From Streptomyces sp. f51 (lineage in GTDB: Bacteria; Actinomycetota; Actinomycetes; Streptomycetales; Streptomycetaceae): a DNA stretch of 64,000 nucleotides. Location: positions 5,861,001 through 5,925,000 of the forward strand of contig NZ_CP149798.1 of the NCBI RefSeq assembly GCF_037940415.1. Reading direction: 5' to 3'. The position numbers and the translations under genes were made by a program. How positions within the stretch are numbered: the stretch's first letter is position 1; each line of letters starts with the position of its first letter. Positions 32,567 to 40,906 of this stretch are shown here, piece by piece. A model generated the notes under the pieces. It was not told the DNA's origin, did not search any database, and worked only from the letters and a program-made list of their open reading frames with translations.

Positions 32567-33655
32567 TCACAGCACCTTGCGGTGCACCAGGGCCGACAGG
32601 ACGAGGGTGCCCGGGATCAGGGGGATCCAGACCGTCAGCACGCGGTAGGTGATGACGGTGGCCGTCGAGAGACCCATCGGGGCACCCAGCGCGGCCATGG
32701 TGAAGACCATGGCCGCGTCCACCGGGCCGATGCCGCCCGGCGCGGGTACGGCACCGGCGGCCGTACTGGCGACCAGCAGCGCGAACACCACCTGCGCCCA
32801 CGACAACGGCAGCCCGAGCGAGAAGCCGACCGAGGCGATCACGGTCCCCTGGAGCACCGGGGCCGCGGCCGAGCCGCCCCAGAGGGCGAGGACACGGCTG
32901 GGCCGGGTGTGCAGGATCCGTACGTCGGTCAGCGCGGTGCGCAGGAAGCCGAGGGACGGGCGGCGCAGCGGGCGGACGAGGGTCAGGAGCAGGCAGGCGG
33001 CCGCGAGGGCGAGTGCCACGCCCCCCGCCACCGGCAGCAGTGTCCGGCTGTCCGGGACGAGTCCGCCGAGTCTGCGGGTGTCTTCGAGCGCCACCAGGAA
33101 GAGGATCAGCACCGGGATCCTCGCCACCGGCTTGACCAGCGAGTACAGGGCGAGCGACGCGGTGGCGCGCGCCAGCGGGATGCCTCGGCCCTGAAGGAAG
33201 CGCAGGGTGACCGCGTGGGCGCCGATGCTCGACGGGAGCACCAGGTTGGCGGCCCCCGCGGCCAGTTGTGACGCCAGGAGCAGCCCGGGCGGCAGTCTCT
33301 CGGGCAGGGCGCCCTGCCGGATGCACGCGGCCACCACCCAGCCCAGCAGGGTGAAGAAGACCCCGGAGAGCAGCCACCAGGGGTCGGCGCCTGCCAGTCG
33401 TGCGGCGCCGCCGCGCCAGGCGCTCCGGTCCAGCGCCGCCCAGGTCCCGATGACCAGCAGGGGCAGCAGCGCGAGCACCAGACGGGCGGGGCGGTTGAGC
33501 GACGTGACACGGGTGAGGGAGGTCAGGCGGGTGGCGGCGCCCGACCGGGTGACGCACGGCCCGTGACCGGGTGCGGGTGGGGGTACGGGTGCGGCTGTCG
33601 CCGTGGCGGTGGCCGGGGCGGGTGTGGGGAGGCTCTCGAGCGGGGGCAGGGACAC
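32567..33655 (-). CDS. Lysylphosphatidylglycerol synthase TM-domain (UPF0104) membrane protein
   Basis: 362 aa from GTG 33655. A Pro/Ala-rich N-terminal 45 residues precede about eight hydrophobic helices (for example LVLALLPLLVIGTWAAL, LLASQLAAGAANLVLP, VVFALLVASTAAGAV). The conserved loop PSSIGAHAVTLRFLQGRGIPLARATASL and the PAPGGIGPVDAA motif are characteristic of the family. There is no C-terminal transferase domain, so it is the membrane-only version, generally thought to move lipids or polyprenyl-linked substrates across the membrane. The substrate is unknown. Confidence 0.87.
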   Translation of the reverse strand: MSLPPLESLPTPAPATATATAAPVPPPAPGHGPCVTRSGAATRLTSLTRVTSLNRPARLVLALLPLLVIGTWAALDRSAWRGGAARLAGADPWWLLSGVFFTLLGWVVAACIRQGALPERLPPGLLLASQLAAGAANLVLPSSIGAHAVTLRFLQGRGIPLARATASLALYSLVKPVARIPVLILFLVALEDTRRLGGLVPDSRTLLPVAGGVALALAAACLLLTLVRPLRRPSLGFLRTALTDVRILHTRPSRVLALWGGSAAAPVLQGTVIASVGFSLGLPLSWAQVVFALLVASTAAGAVPAPGGIGPVDAAMVFTMAALGAPMGLSTATVITYRVLTVWIPLIPGTLVLSALVHRKVL

Positions 33656-34175
33656 GGCGCACGTCGTCCTTCCGCGTCACGCCCGGGTACGGACGGACGG
33701 ATCCGAGGCGATGCAACGGGGACGGGGAGAACGTTCCCGTTCGGTGTGACGCCACGGTGTCCGGGAGTGGAAGCGGGACCACCGTGTGGGCGACACGGCC
33801 GGAGACGCCGACCGCGCTGACGAACGTACGACCCGCAGGGCGCCCCCGCGACCGCAGAATCCGGACCCGGGGCCGAGGGGCACGCCCGGGGGAGTCCGGT
33901 CGGGGCGCCGGTGGGCGTGGAGATCGCGTCCTCGTCCTCGGCCCTGTGCGATTCCGCGGGCCGCCGCTTCAGCTGAGGCCGTCGACCGCCGCCCGGAGCG
34001 GGGTCGTGCACCGCCGCCGGGGGTGAAGCCGTGGGCCGCCGCCCCGGGTACGGCGAGTCGTCGTCCGTGACCCGCGCGCACCCCCGATCCTGACCTGACG
34101 TGCGGCCCCGGACTCCCCGGCCGGGGGCCGCGCGACCACCGCCGCCCCGTGCCATCCCGGAACCTACGGAGAACC
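33656..34175. other. Gene-free divergent region (520 bp)
   Basis: It lies between the flippase-like gene and the DUF3533 gene, which diverge. Open frames on both strands are Arg/Pro-rich, lack ribosome binding sites and show no family motif. I see no convincing gene, tRNA or repeat; both promoters must lie here. Confidence 0.55.
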
Positions 34176-35552
34176 ATGGACGCCGACAGCAATCACCCCG
34201 CGGACGACGGCGCCGAGAAGCCCGTGGGCGCAGCGGGCGCCGGCGGCGGCCTCTCCGGTCCCCCCGCCCAGGCCCGCGCCGCCGTGCTCCTGCGCCGTCC
34301 GAAGCTGTGGCTGGTGCCCACCGTGCTGACCGGCCTGCTCGCGCTGCTGCTGTCGCTGCTCTACATGGGCGGCATCGTCAACCCGAACGGCCATCTGCGC
34401 CATCTGCCGATCGGGCTGGTCAACGAGGACACCGGGAAACCGCCGCCCGGACAGCGGCAGAACGCGGGCACGCAGGTCACGGCGGCCATCGTCGCGAACG
34501 ACACGGGTGGTACGGCGAGCTGGCGCAGACTCACCCGCGCGCAGGCCCAGGACGAGCTGTCCTCCGGCAAGATCTACGGCGCCCTCGTCGTGCCCGCGGA
34601 CTTCACGGCCTCCCTGACCGCGCTGACCACGGCGAACGCCACGGTCCGGCCCACCATGACCGTACTCACCAACCCGGGTATGGGCAGCCTGGGTTCGTCG
34701 CTGGCCGGCCGGATCACCACGGCCGCGGCCCAGCAGACCTCCGCGACCATCGGCAAGCAGCTGACCGCGTCGCCCGTGACCGCGCGGGCGGACTCCACCA
34801 CCCGGCTGCTCCTCGCCGACCCCGTCCAGGTCGTCACCCGTATCGGGCACCCCATCGGCGCGCACAGCGGTCTCGGCCTCAGCGCGTTCTACTACACCCT
34901 GCTCCTGGTGCTGGCCGGCTTCCTCGGCGGCAACCTGATCAGCACCGGCGTCGACACGGCCCTCGGCTACGCCGACAACGAGATCGGCCCCTGGCACACC
35001 CGCCGCCCGACCGTCCCGATCAGCCGCACCCAGACCCTGCTCCTGAAAATGGCCATGACCGCCGGGATCACCGTGCTCACGGTCTCCCTGGTCATGGTGG
35101 CCACCGTCGCGATCCTCGGCATGGACGCCACCCACCTGCCGTTGCTGTGGATCTACTCCTACTGTGCGAGCCTCGCCGTCGGACTGGGCGTCCAGGCGAT
35201 CAACGCGGCGTTCGGCGGGATCGGGCAGCTCGTGTCCATGTTCGTGTTCATCGTGCTGGGCCTGCCGTCCTCGGGCGCCACCGTCCCGCTCCAGGCCGTC
35301 CCCGGCTTCTACCGCTTCCTGTCCGTCTTCGAGCCCATGCGCCAGCTCAGCGACGGGGTGCGCGCCATCCTCTTCTTCGACGCCCGGGCGGACGCCGGGC
35401 TCGGCCGCGCCTGGCTCATGATCGGCGTCGGTGCCGTGCTCGCCCTCGTCTTCGGCTTCGCGATGACCCGCTACTACGACCGCAAGGGCCTGGACCGGCT
35501 GACCCCCCAGCCGCCGGCCCACCCGGCCGGCCGTCCCGCGGCCCCGGCCTGA
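34176..35552 (+). CDS. DUF3533 / YhgE-Pip-like membrane transport protein
   Basis: 458 aa from ATG 34176 (GGAGA 3 bases upstream). One N-terminal helix (LWLVPTVLTGLLALLLSLLYMGG) precedes a ~200-residue extracellular domain starting HLPIGLVNEDTG, a hallmark of the SNG1/YhgE/ABC-2-like family. Five further helices follow (FYYTLLLVLAGFLGGNLI to AWLMIGVGAVLALVFGFA). No ATPase is adjacent. Family members are linked to export of small molecules or phage/secretion-associated membrane functions; the cargo is unknown. The neighbouring AraC-type gene is convergent. Confidence 0.85.
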   Translation: MDADSNHPADDGAEKPVGAAGAGGGLSGPPAQARAAVLLRRPKLWLVPTVLTGLLALLLSLLYMGGIVNPNGHLRHLPIGLVNEDTGKPPPGQRQNAGTQVTAAIVANDTGGTASWRRLTRAQAQDELSSGKIYGALVVPADFTASLTALTTANATVRPTMTVLTNPGMGSLGSSLAGRITTAAAQQTSATIGKQLTASPVTARADSTTRLLLADPVQVVTRIGHPIGAHSGLGLSAFYYTLLLVLAGFLGGNLISTGVDTALGYADNEIGPWHTRRPTVPISRTQTLLLKMAMTAGITVLTVSLVMVATVAILGMDATHLPLLWIYSYCASLAVGLGVQAINAAFGGIGQLVSMFVFIVLGLPSSGATVPLQAVPGFYRFLSVFEPMRQLSDGVRAILFFDARADAGLGRAWLMIGVGAVLALVFGFAMTRYYDRKGLDRLTPQPPAHPAGRPAAPA

Positions 35553-35588
35553 TCGGGCCGTCGGCGCCCGGAGGACGGAGCCCCCGGG

Positions 35589-36560
35589 TCACGTTCCGCG
35601 GACGCCGTTGCGCATCTCGCGGGGGCTCACCCCGAAGCGCTGCCGGAAGGCGGTGCTCAGGGTGCTCGCCGACGAGAACCCCGAGGCGTAGGCGAGGTCG
35701 GTGATCGTCAGGTGCTCGCAGTCCCCGCACCGGAGCCGTTCGCGGACCAGTCGCAGCCGCTCCTCGCGGATCAGGTCACGGGGGGTGGTGCCCGCGCGCT
35801 GAAGGGCCAGCTGGATCTGGCGCAGCGACCAGCCGAGGGCGCGGGCCATGGACGTACCGGTGAGGCCGGGGTCGGCGGCGTGCTCGCGGACGTGGCGGCG
35901 CACCACCGCCTCCACGTCGGTCAGATGACGGCCGCCGTCGGGACGGTCGTCGCCGGTGGTGAGCATGCACAGCAGCTCCACCACCCGGTCGGCGACGGCG
36001 TTGAACTGGGAGTCGGTGAGGTCGTCGCGCTCGGCGTGCAGACCGTCGAGCATCGAGCGGACGACCCGGCCGAGGCCCCTGCTCAGGTCGAGGCCGACGG
36101 CCAGCGGCGACTTGCGGTTCAGCGGCCCGTCCAGTTCGCGGGCCGGGATCGTGAGGACGAACGCCTGCGTGGAGGCGTCCTGGAGGCACTGGAAGGGCGA
36201 TCCGAACGAGACGAGGGTGCCCGTCCCCGGCGTCAGCCGTGCCTCTCGGCCGTCCTGGCGCAGGACGATCTGTCCGGTCAGCGGAAGCAGTAACCGGTAG
36301 TCCCCGTCGGGGTCCTCGCGGATCTGCCGCGCGGTCCTGCTGTACTCGATCTCGTCCGACCGGAACCTGACGAGCTGGTACGCATCGGTACGCTGGCGGA
36401 CCGTCCGCCCGTGGAAGTCCTCGGCGCGTCCGTACCGGTAGCCCATCCGGGACTGGTACGACCCGATGTGCTCGCTCCAGAAGTCGGCGCGCTCGGACGG
36501 CTCCACCGCGCCCGTCGACCGGACTTCCACCAGGTAGTTCCCCGTGGGCAAGGCCACCAT
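35589..36560 (-). CDS. AraC-family regulator with a TTA codon
   Basis: 323 aa, ATG preceded by GGGAG. The N-terminal ~200 residues match the AraC-binding-like domain (AraC_binding_2): SERADFWSEHIGSYQSRMGYRYG and LLLPLTGQIVLRQDG. Two helix-turn-helices follow in the C-terminal AraC domain (MARALGWSLRQIQLALQRAG, ITDLAYASGFSSASTLSTAFRQRFG). The codon for the first Leu of RLLLPL is TTA (reverse complement of 36291-36293), so translation should depend on the bldA tRNA. The gene diverges from the conservon with 206 bp between, so it may regulate it. Confidence 0.92.
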   Translation of the reverse strand: MVALPTGNYLVEVRSTGAVEPSERADFWSEHIGSYQSRMGYRYGRAEDFHGRTVRQRTDAYQLVRFRSDEIEYSRTARQIREDPDGDYRLLLPLTGQIVLRQDGREARLTPGTGTLVSFGSPFQCLQDASTQAFVLTIPARELDGPLNRKSPLAVGLDLSRGLGRVVRSMLDGLHAERDDLTDSQFNAVADRVVELLCMLTTGDDRPDGGRHLTDVEAVVRRHVREHAADPGLTGTSMARALGWSLRQIQLALQRAGTTPRDLIREERLRLVRERLRCGDCEHLTITDLAYASGFSSASTLSTAFRQRFGVSPREMRNGVRGT

Positions 36561-36766
36561 CGACTCCCGTACGGGTGAGGGCAGTTACGCGGTGTCAGCC
36601 TAGTGCACACAGCCGGTGCGCATGGGGGCAATTTCCTTGCGCGCGAGGGAAAGCGTGAAGGCCGGTGCGCGGCTACCGTCATCCGCCCCGCCAACTCGCG
36701 CCCCATCCCTCACTTTTCCTGCTCCTGCCCCAGTAATGCGTCGTCGCGCAAAAGGACTTGAGGACC

Positions 36767-38146
36767 ATGACCGATCGGATACCGGAGGCCGTGTCCTGGT
36801 GCCTGGCCGCCGGCCTGCTCGCCGTCACCGTGCTGCTGGTGCGCCAACGCGGGATCAGCGCACGGCAGCGCCGGCGGACCGGCGATCTCGCGCAGGACCT
36901 GCGCGCCCGCGACGACGAGCTGCGTCACCTGGCCGAGGTCCGTCTGCCCGTCCTGGAGGACACCCCGTACCGGCACCACGGACCGGGTGCCCAGGACGCC
37001 GTCCCCCTCGACACCGGCCCGCTCGACGCCCGGCTGGCCGGCACGGACTTCGCCAAGCAGCTCGACACCGTCCTCGAACGCTTCTCGGAAGCGGTGGGAC
37101 ACGCCCGGGCACGTGCCGACCGGTCCGCGAAGTCCGCGCTCAAGGCCTCCATGCGCTCGATCCAGGCACTCGCCAACGAACAGCAGGTCGCCATCGCCGA
37201 GATGCAGGACCGGCACGACCACCCCGACATCCTGCGGGACCTCCTGGAGATCGACCACACCAACGCCCAATTCGGGCGCCGCGCGCAGGCGATCGCCGTC
37301 CTGTGCGGCTCCTGGCCCGGACGCCAGCGCAGCACGTCCGCGCTGGTCGAGGTGGTGCGGGGCGCCACCTCACGGGTCCGTGACTACCGGCGCGTGCGTG
37401 TCAACGGACAGGTCGACATCGCCGTCGAGAGCCGGGCCGTGGAACCCGTGGTCCTCGCCGTCGCCGAACTGCTGGACAACGCGGCGCGCCACTCGCAGCC
37501 CGACACCACCGTCGAGGTCACCGTCCAGGCGGCGCACAACGGCGCCTGCGTGGTCGTCGACGACGCCGGTGTCGGCATGGACGCCGGGGCGGTCGAGCGG
37601 GCGGCCGGACTGCTGACCGGCCGCGATCCGGTGGACGTCACCCGGCTCGGCGACCCTCCGCAGTTCGGCTTCGCCGTCGTCGGCGTGCTCGCCGCCCGGT
37701 ACGGATTCAGCGTCTCGGTGGACACCCGCTCGCCCTACGGCGGTGTCCGGGCGGTGCTGTTCCTGCCCGCCGCCCTGCTCACGCGTCCGGTCCCGGCCGC
37801 CCCGGTGCCCGCACGGGCCGTACCGGCGCCGACGGGCGGGAGACCGCCGTCCGTGCCGCCGCTGCCCACCCGGCGGTCGGCCGAGCCCGTCGGGACGACC
37901 ACGGCCGGCGGCCTGCCGAAGCGGCGGCGCAGAGCCCCGCGGCAGCCGGACCCGGTGGATCCGGCCGCCGCACCCGTCGAGGACACCGGCGAACGGTCGG
38001 CCGAGGAGAACGCGCGGCGCATGGGCGCGTTCGCCCGCGGCACCCGCACCGGCCGCGCGGAGCAGGACGCCTCGGCGACCCCGGCGGCCACCCCCGCGGC
38101 CCCGGACGCCCCACCCCGTCCGACCGAAGGGAGCACACAGGGATGA
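36767..38146 (+). CDS. cvnA: Conservon CvnA: membrane sensor-kinase-like ATPase
   Basis: 459 aa from ATG 36767. A single N-terminal membrane helix (WCLAAGLLAVTVLLV) is followed by a coiled-coil region (QRRRTGDLAQDLRARDDELRHL...). A dimerisation-like helical part and a GHKL ATPase domain come next: N box LAELLDNAARHSQP and G box VVDDAGVGMDAG. The last 110 residues are Pro/Arg/Ala-rich and disordered. The phosphoacceptor His expected in a true kinase is not evident; the region at about 150-165 reads QDRHDHPDILRDLLEIDHTN. CvnA proteins form a membrane complex with CvnB, C and D. Its stop overlaps the cvnB start (ATGA). Confidence 0.93.
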   Translation: MTDRIPEAVSWCLAAGLLAVTVLLVRQRGISARQRRRTGDLAQDLRARDDELRHLAEVRLPVLEDTPYRHHGPGAQDAVPLDTGPLDARLAGTDFAKQLDTVLERFSEAVGHARARADRSAKSALKASMRSIQALANEQQVAIAEMQDRHDHPDILRDLLEIDHTNAQFGRRAQAIAVLCGSWPGRQRSTSALVEVVRGATSRVRDYRRVRVNGQVDIAVESRAVEPVVLAVAELLDNAARHSQPDTTVEVTVQAAHNGACVVVDDAGVGMDAGAVERAAGLLTGRDPVDVTRLGDPPQFGFAVVGVLAARYGFSVSVDTRSPYGGVRAVLFLPAALLTRPVPAAPVPARAVPAPTGGRPPSVPPLPTRRSAEPVGTTTAGGLPKRRRRAPRQPDPVDPAAAPVEDTGERSAEENARRMGAFARGTRTGRAEQDASATPAATPAAPDAPPRPTEGSTQG

Positions 38147-38556
38147 CCGCGCCCATGACCAACGAGCTGGGGTGGATGCTCGACGAGGTCCTGAAGGTGC
38201 CCGAAGCGCGGCACGCGATCCTGCTGTCCGCCGACGGCATGCTCCGCGCCCACTCCGCGGACATCGGCCGGGACGACGCCGAGCGGCTGGCCGCCGGTCT
38301 GTCCGGGGTCCAGTCGATCAGCCGCAGCACCGCCGAGTTCTGCGGCAGCCCGGACACGCCGTGGCGGCAGACCCTGATCGAGTTCGCGCACGGCTACGTC
38401 TTCCTCGTCGCGGCGGGCGAGGGCACCCATCTCGCGGTGTCCACGACCGGGGACGTCGACATCGAGGCGGTCACCTACCGCATGCACAAGATGGTCGACC
38501 GGCTCGGCAAGGAACTGGCCAGCCCCGCCCGGCAGGACACCGGCAGACCGGCATGA
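38143..38556 (+). CDS. cvnB: Conservon CvnB: Roadblock/LC7 protein
   Basis: 137 aa. The Roadblock/LC7 fold is clear from ELGWMLDEVLKVPEARHAILLSADGM and FLVAAGEGTHLAVSTTGDVDIEAVTYRM. It probably acts as a regulator of the CvnD GTPase, as MglB does for MglA (family knowledge). It starts in the cvnA stop (ATGA) and ends overlapping the cvnC start (ATGA), so the genes are translationally coupled. Confidence 0.95.
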   Translation: MTAPMTNELGWMLDEVLKVPEARHAILLSADGMLRAHSADIGRDDAERLAAGLSGVQSISRSTAEFCGSPDTPWRQTLIEFAHGYVFLVAAGEGTHLAVSTTGDVDIEAVTYRMHKMVDRLGKELASPARQDTGRPA

Positions 38557-38918
38557 CACCGCCCGGCGGTCGTCCCGGGGAACGGCTGGTGCGCTCGTAC
38601 GTCGTCACCGGCGGGCGTTCGCGGCCCTCGCGCAACACTCTCGACCTCGTCACCCTGCTGATCGCCGCCGCGGGGCCGCCGCTCACCGGACTGAGCCCCG
38701 AGAAACGGCGGCTGATGGAGCTGTGCCGGCCCGGTGCTCTGTCCCTGGCCGAGGTGGCGGCCCATCTGGAGCTGCCCGTGAGCGTCACCAAGGTGCTGGT
38801 CGCCGACCTGATGGACAGCGGTCACCTCGTCACCCGCGCGCCGATCCCCTCCGCCGGGCCGCCGTCCGACACCCGCGTCCTCAAGGAGGTGCTCGATGGA
38901 CTGCGCTCCCGCCTCTGA
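38553..38918 (+). CDS. cvnC: Conservon CvnC: DUF742 protein
   Basis: 121 aa. DUF742 core: LVRSYVVTGGRSRPSRNTLDLVTLL, then a winged-helix-like region (ALSLAEVAAHLELPVSVTKVLVADLMDSGHLV) and the C-terminal VLKEVLDGLRSRL. The conserved helix-turn-helix-like segment suggests an adaptor or DNA-binding role. It overlaps both neighbours: ATGA with cvnB, and its last 23 bases contain the ribosome binding site (AAGGAGG) and start of cvnD. Confidence 0.94.
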   Translation: MTPPGGRPGERLVRSYVVTGGRSRPSRNTLDLVTLLIAAAGPPLTGLSPEKRRLMELCRPGALSLAEVAAHLELPVSVTKVLVADLMDSGHLVTRAPIPSAGPPSDTRVLKEVLDGLRSRL

Positions 38919-39498
38919 GACCGTGTACCTGCCCGAGGGGGTGCGGACCGCCGTGAAGCTGCTGGTCGTCGGCCACTTCGCGGTCGGCAAGACCACGTTC
39001 GTCGGCGCGCTGTCCGAGATACCCCCGCTGCGCACCGAGGAGGTCATGACCCAAGTCGGCGCATCCGTTGACGACTTGGTGGGCGTGCGGGGCAAGACCA
39101 CCACCACGGTGGCCCTCGACTTCGGCCGTGTCACCCTCAACGACAGCCTGGTCCTCTACCTGTTCGGCACCCCCGGACAGCGACGCTTCACCGGACTCTG
39201 GCGGGACCTGACCCGCGGAGCGCTCGGCGCCCTCGTCCTCGCCGACACCCGGCGCCTCGACCACTCCTTCGAAGTCATGGGCCTGCTTGAGGAGTTGGGG
39301 CTCCCCTACGCCGTCGCCCTGAACGACTTCGACGGCATGCCCGAGCACGGCCTCGACGAGGTGCGCGAGGCTCTCGACCTGCCGCCCGCCACCCCGCTGC
39401 TGCGCTGCGACGCCCGCGACCGGATCTCCGCCACCGAGACGCTGATCGCCCTCGTCACTCATCTGCTGGCCCGCACCGGCGACTTGGAGAACGCGTGA
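38896..39498 (+). CDS. cvnD: Conservon CvnD: small GTP-binding protein
   Basis: 200 aa from ATG 38896 with AAGGAGGTGCTCG upstream. P-loop VVGHFAVGKTTFVGAL, switch region GKTTTTVALDFGRV, and G3 motif LYLFGTPGQRRF (PGQ as in bacterial MglA-like GTPases). The base-recognition motif is ALNDFDG, where NDFD is a variant of NKxD. It works with CvnA-C at the membrane and may control the adjacent P450. The stop overlaps the P450 start (GTGA). Confidence 0.95.
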   Translation: MDCAPASETVYLPEGVRTAVKLLVVGHFAVGKTTFVGALSEIPPLRTEEVMTQVGASVDDLVGVRGKTTTTVALDFGRVTLNDSLVLYLFGTPGQRRFTGLWRDLTRGALGALVLADTRRLDHSFEVMGLLEELGLPYAVALNDFDGMPEHGLDEVREALDLPPATPLLRCDARDRISATETLIALVTHLLARTGDLENA

Positions 39499-40880
39499 GA
39501 GCCGAACCGCCCCCCGGCTGCCCGGCCCATCAGCCCTTGTACGGGCCGGAGTTCGCGTCCGATCCCGCCTCGGTCTACCGGCGGCTCCGCGCGTCGGGGC
39601 CGACCGCGCGCGTGGAGATCGCCCCCGGCGTCCGGGCCACCCTGGTCACCGGGTACGAGGCCGCGCTGCACGTCCTGCGCAGCCCGGAGACCTTCTCCAA
39701 GGACCCGCGGCACTGGCGTGATCTCGCCGACGGGACCGTCCCGGCGGACAGCCCGGTCCTCCCGATGATGACGTACCGGCCCAGCGCCCTGTTCAGCGAC
39801 GGCGAGGAGCACGCCCGGCTGCGGGGCGCGATCACCGACACGCTCGCCCGCGTCGAGTCCTCCACCCTGCGCGGCTACGCCGAACGCGGCGCCGACACCC
39901 TCATCGACCGGTTCGCTCCGCGCGGCACGGCGGATCTGCTCGGCGAGTACGCGCAGGTCCTGCCGCTGCTCGTGTTCAACCACCTCTTCGGCTGCCCCGC
40001 CGGGCACGGGGTCCGGCTGGTCGAGGGCATGTCCGGCATGTTCGACGGGGTGGACGCCGGGAAGGCGCACGAACTGCTCGTCGCCACGCTGCTCGACCTG
40101 GTCGAGCTCAAGCGGCGCAGACCGGCCGCGGACATGACCTCCTGGCTGATGGAGCACCCGGCCGGACTGACCGACGAGGAGCTGATCCACACCCTCGCCG
40201 TGCTGATGGGAGCGGGGACCGAACCGCAGCAGAACCTGATCGCGAACGCCCTGCGGCTGCTGCTGTCCGACGACCGCTTCGCCGGCGACCTGTCCGGCGG
40301 CACCCTGCCCGTGGAGGACGCCCTCGACGAGGTGCTCTGGACCGACCCGCCGATCGCCAACTACGCGGTGCACTATCCGCTGTACGACGTCGTGTACGAG
40401 GGAAGCGCGCTGCGCGCCGGAGAGCCGCTGGTGGTGAGCCTCGCCGCCGCGAACACCGATCCCGCCCTGACGAGCCGTCGGCGTACGGGCAATCGCGCCC
40501 ACTTGGCCTGGAGCGCCGGTCCGCACACGTGTCCCGCGCAGGGCCCGGCCCGGCTGATCGCGTCCGTCGCGGTCGAGCGGCTCCTGGACCGGGTCCCCGA
40601 CGTGGAACTGGCGGTTCCCGTGGAGGAACTGCGCCGGCGTCCCGGCCCGTTCCACCGCGCGCTCGCCGCGCTGCCGGTCGCATTTCCGCCCGCCCCAACC
40701 GTCGGACGGACCGGGGACGGACAGGCCGGGGACGGACGGACCGGGGACGCACGCACCGACACCGCGGGACGGTCGCCGTCCGAGCCCTTCGTACCGCCCG
40801 CGTCCGGGCCGTGGACGCCCGGGACCGGCCGCCCGCGGAGCGCCTGGGCGCGGACGGCGGCCTGGTGGCGCGGTGAGTGA
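39495..40880 (+). CDS. Cytochrome P450, CYP157-like, lacking the ExxR arginine
   Basis: 461 aa from GTG 39495 (GTGA overlap with cvnD, so it is the fifth conservon gene). The heme-binding loop is AWSAGPHTCPAQGPARL (Cys346). The I-helix is LMGAGTEPQQNL (about 237-248), without the usual AGxET/T. In the K-helix the sequence is DEVLWTDPP (278-286), so Arg of the ExxR motif is Trp282. Absence of ExxR is a known peculiarity of the conservon-linked CYP157 family. The last 60 residues form a Gly/Asp/Thr-rich tail with a repeated GDGxTGD pattern not needed for a P450 fold. Substrate unknown; function may be linked to the CYP154-like enzyme encoded convergently. Confidence 0.9.
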   Translation: MRAEPPPGCPAHQPLYGPEFASDPASVYRRLRASGPTARVEIAPGVRATLVTGYEAALHVLRSPETFSKDPRHWRDLADGTVPADSPVLPMMTYRPSALFSDGEEHARLRGAITDTLARVESSTLRGYAERGADTLIDRFAPRGTADLLGEYAQVLPLLVFNHLFGCPAGHGVRLVEGMSGMFDGVDAGKAHELLVATLLDLVELKRRRPAADMTSWLMEHPAGLTDEELIHTLAVLMGAGTEPQQNLIANALRLLLSDDRFAGDLSGGTLPVEDALDEVLWTDPPIANYAVHYPLYDVVYEGSALRAGEPLVVSLAAANTDPALTSRRRTGNRAHLAWSAGPHTCPAQGPARLIASVAVERLLDRVPDVELAVPVEELRRRPGPFHRALAALPVAFPPAPTVGRTGDGQAGDGRTGDARTDTAGRSPSEPFVPPASGPWTPGTGRPRSAWARTAAWWRGE

Positions 40881-40885
40881 GCGGA

Positions 40886-40905
40886 GCCGGGTGCGTGTGC
40901 CCGGC
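40886..40905. terminator. Short terminator between the two P450 genes
   Basis: GCCGGG (40886-40891) and CCCGGC (40900-40905) form a 6-bp stem with an 8-nt loop in the 26-bp gap between convergent genes. Confidence 0.5.
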
Positions 40906-40906
40906 C

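Noticed and set aside
33786..34070. Possible small gene upstream of the DUF3533 gene
   Set aside because: Arg/Pro-rich, no ribosome binding site, no recognisable fold.
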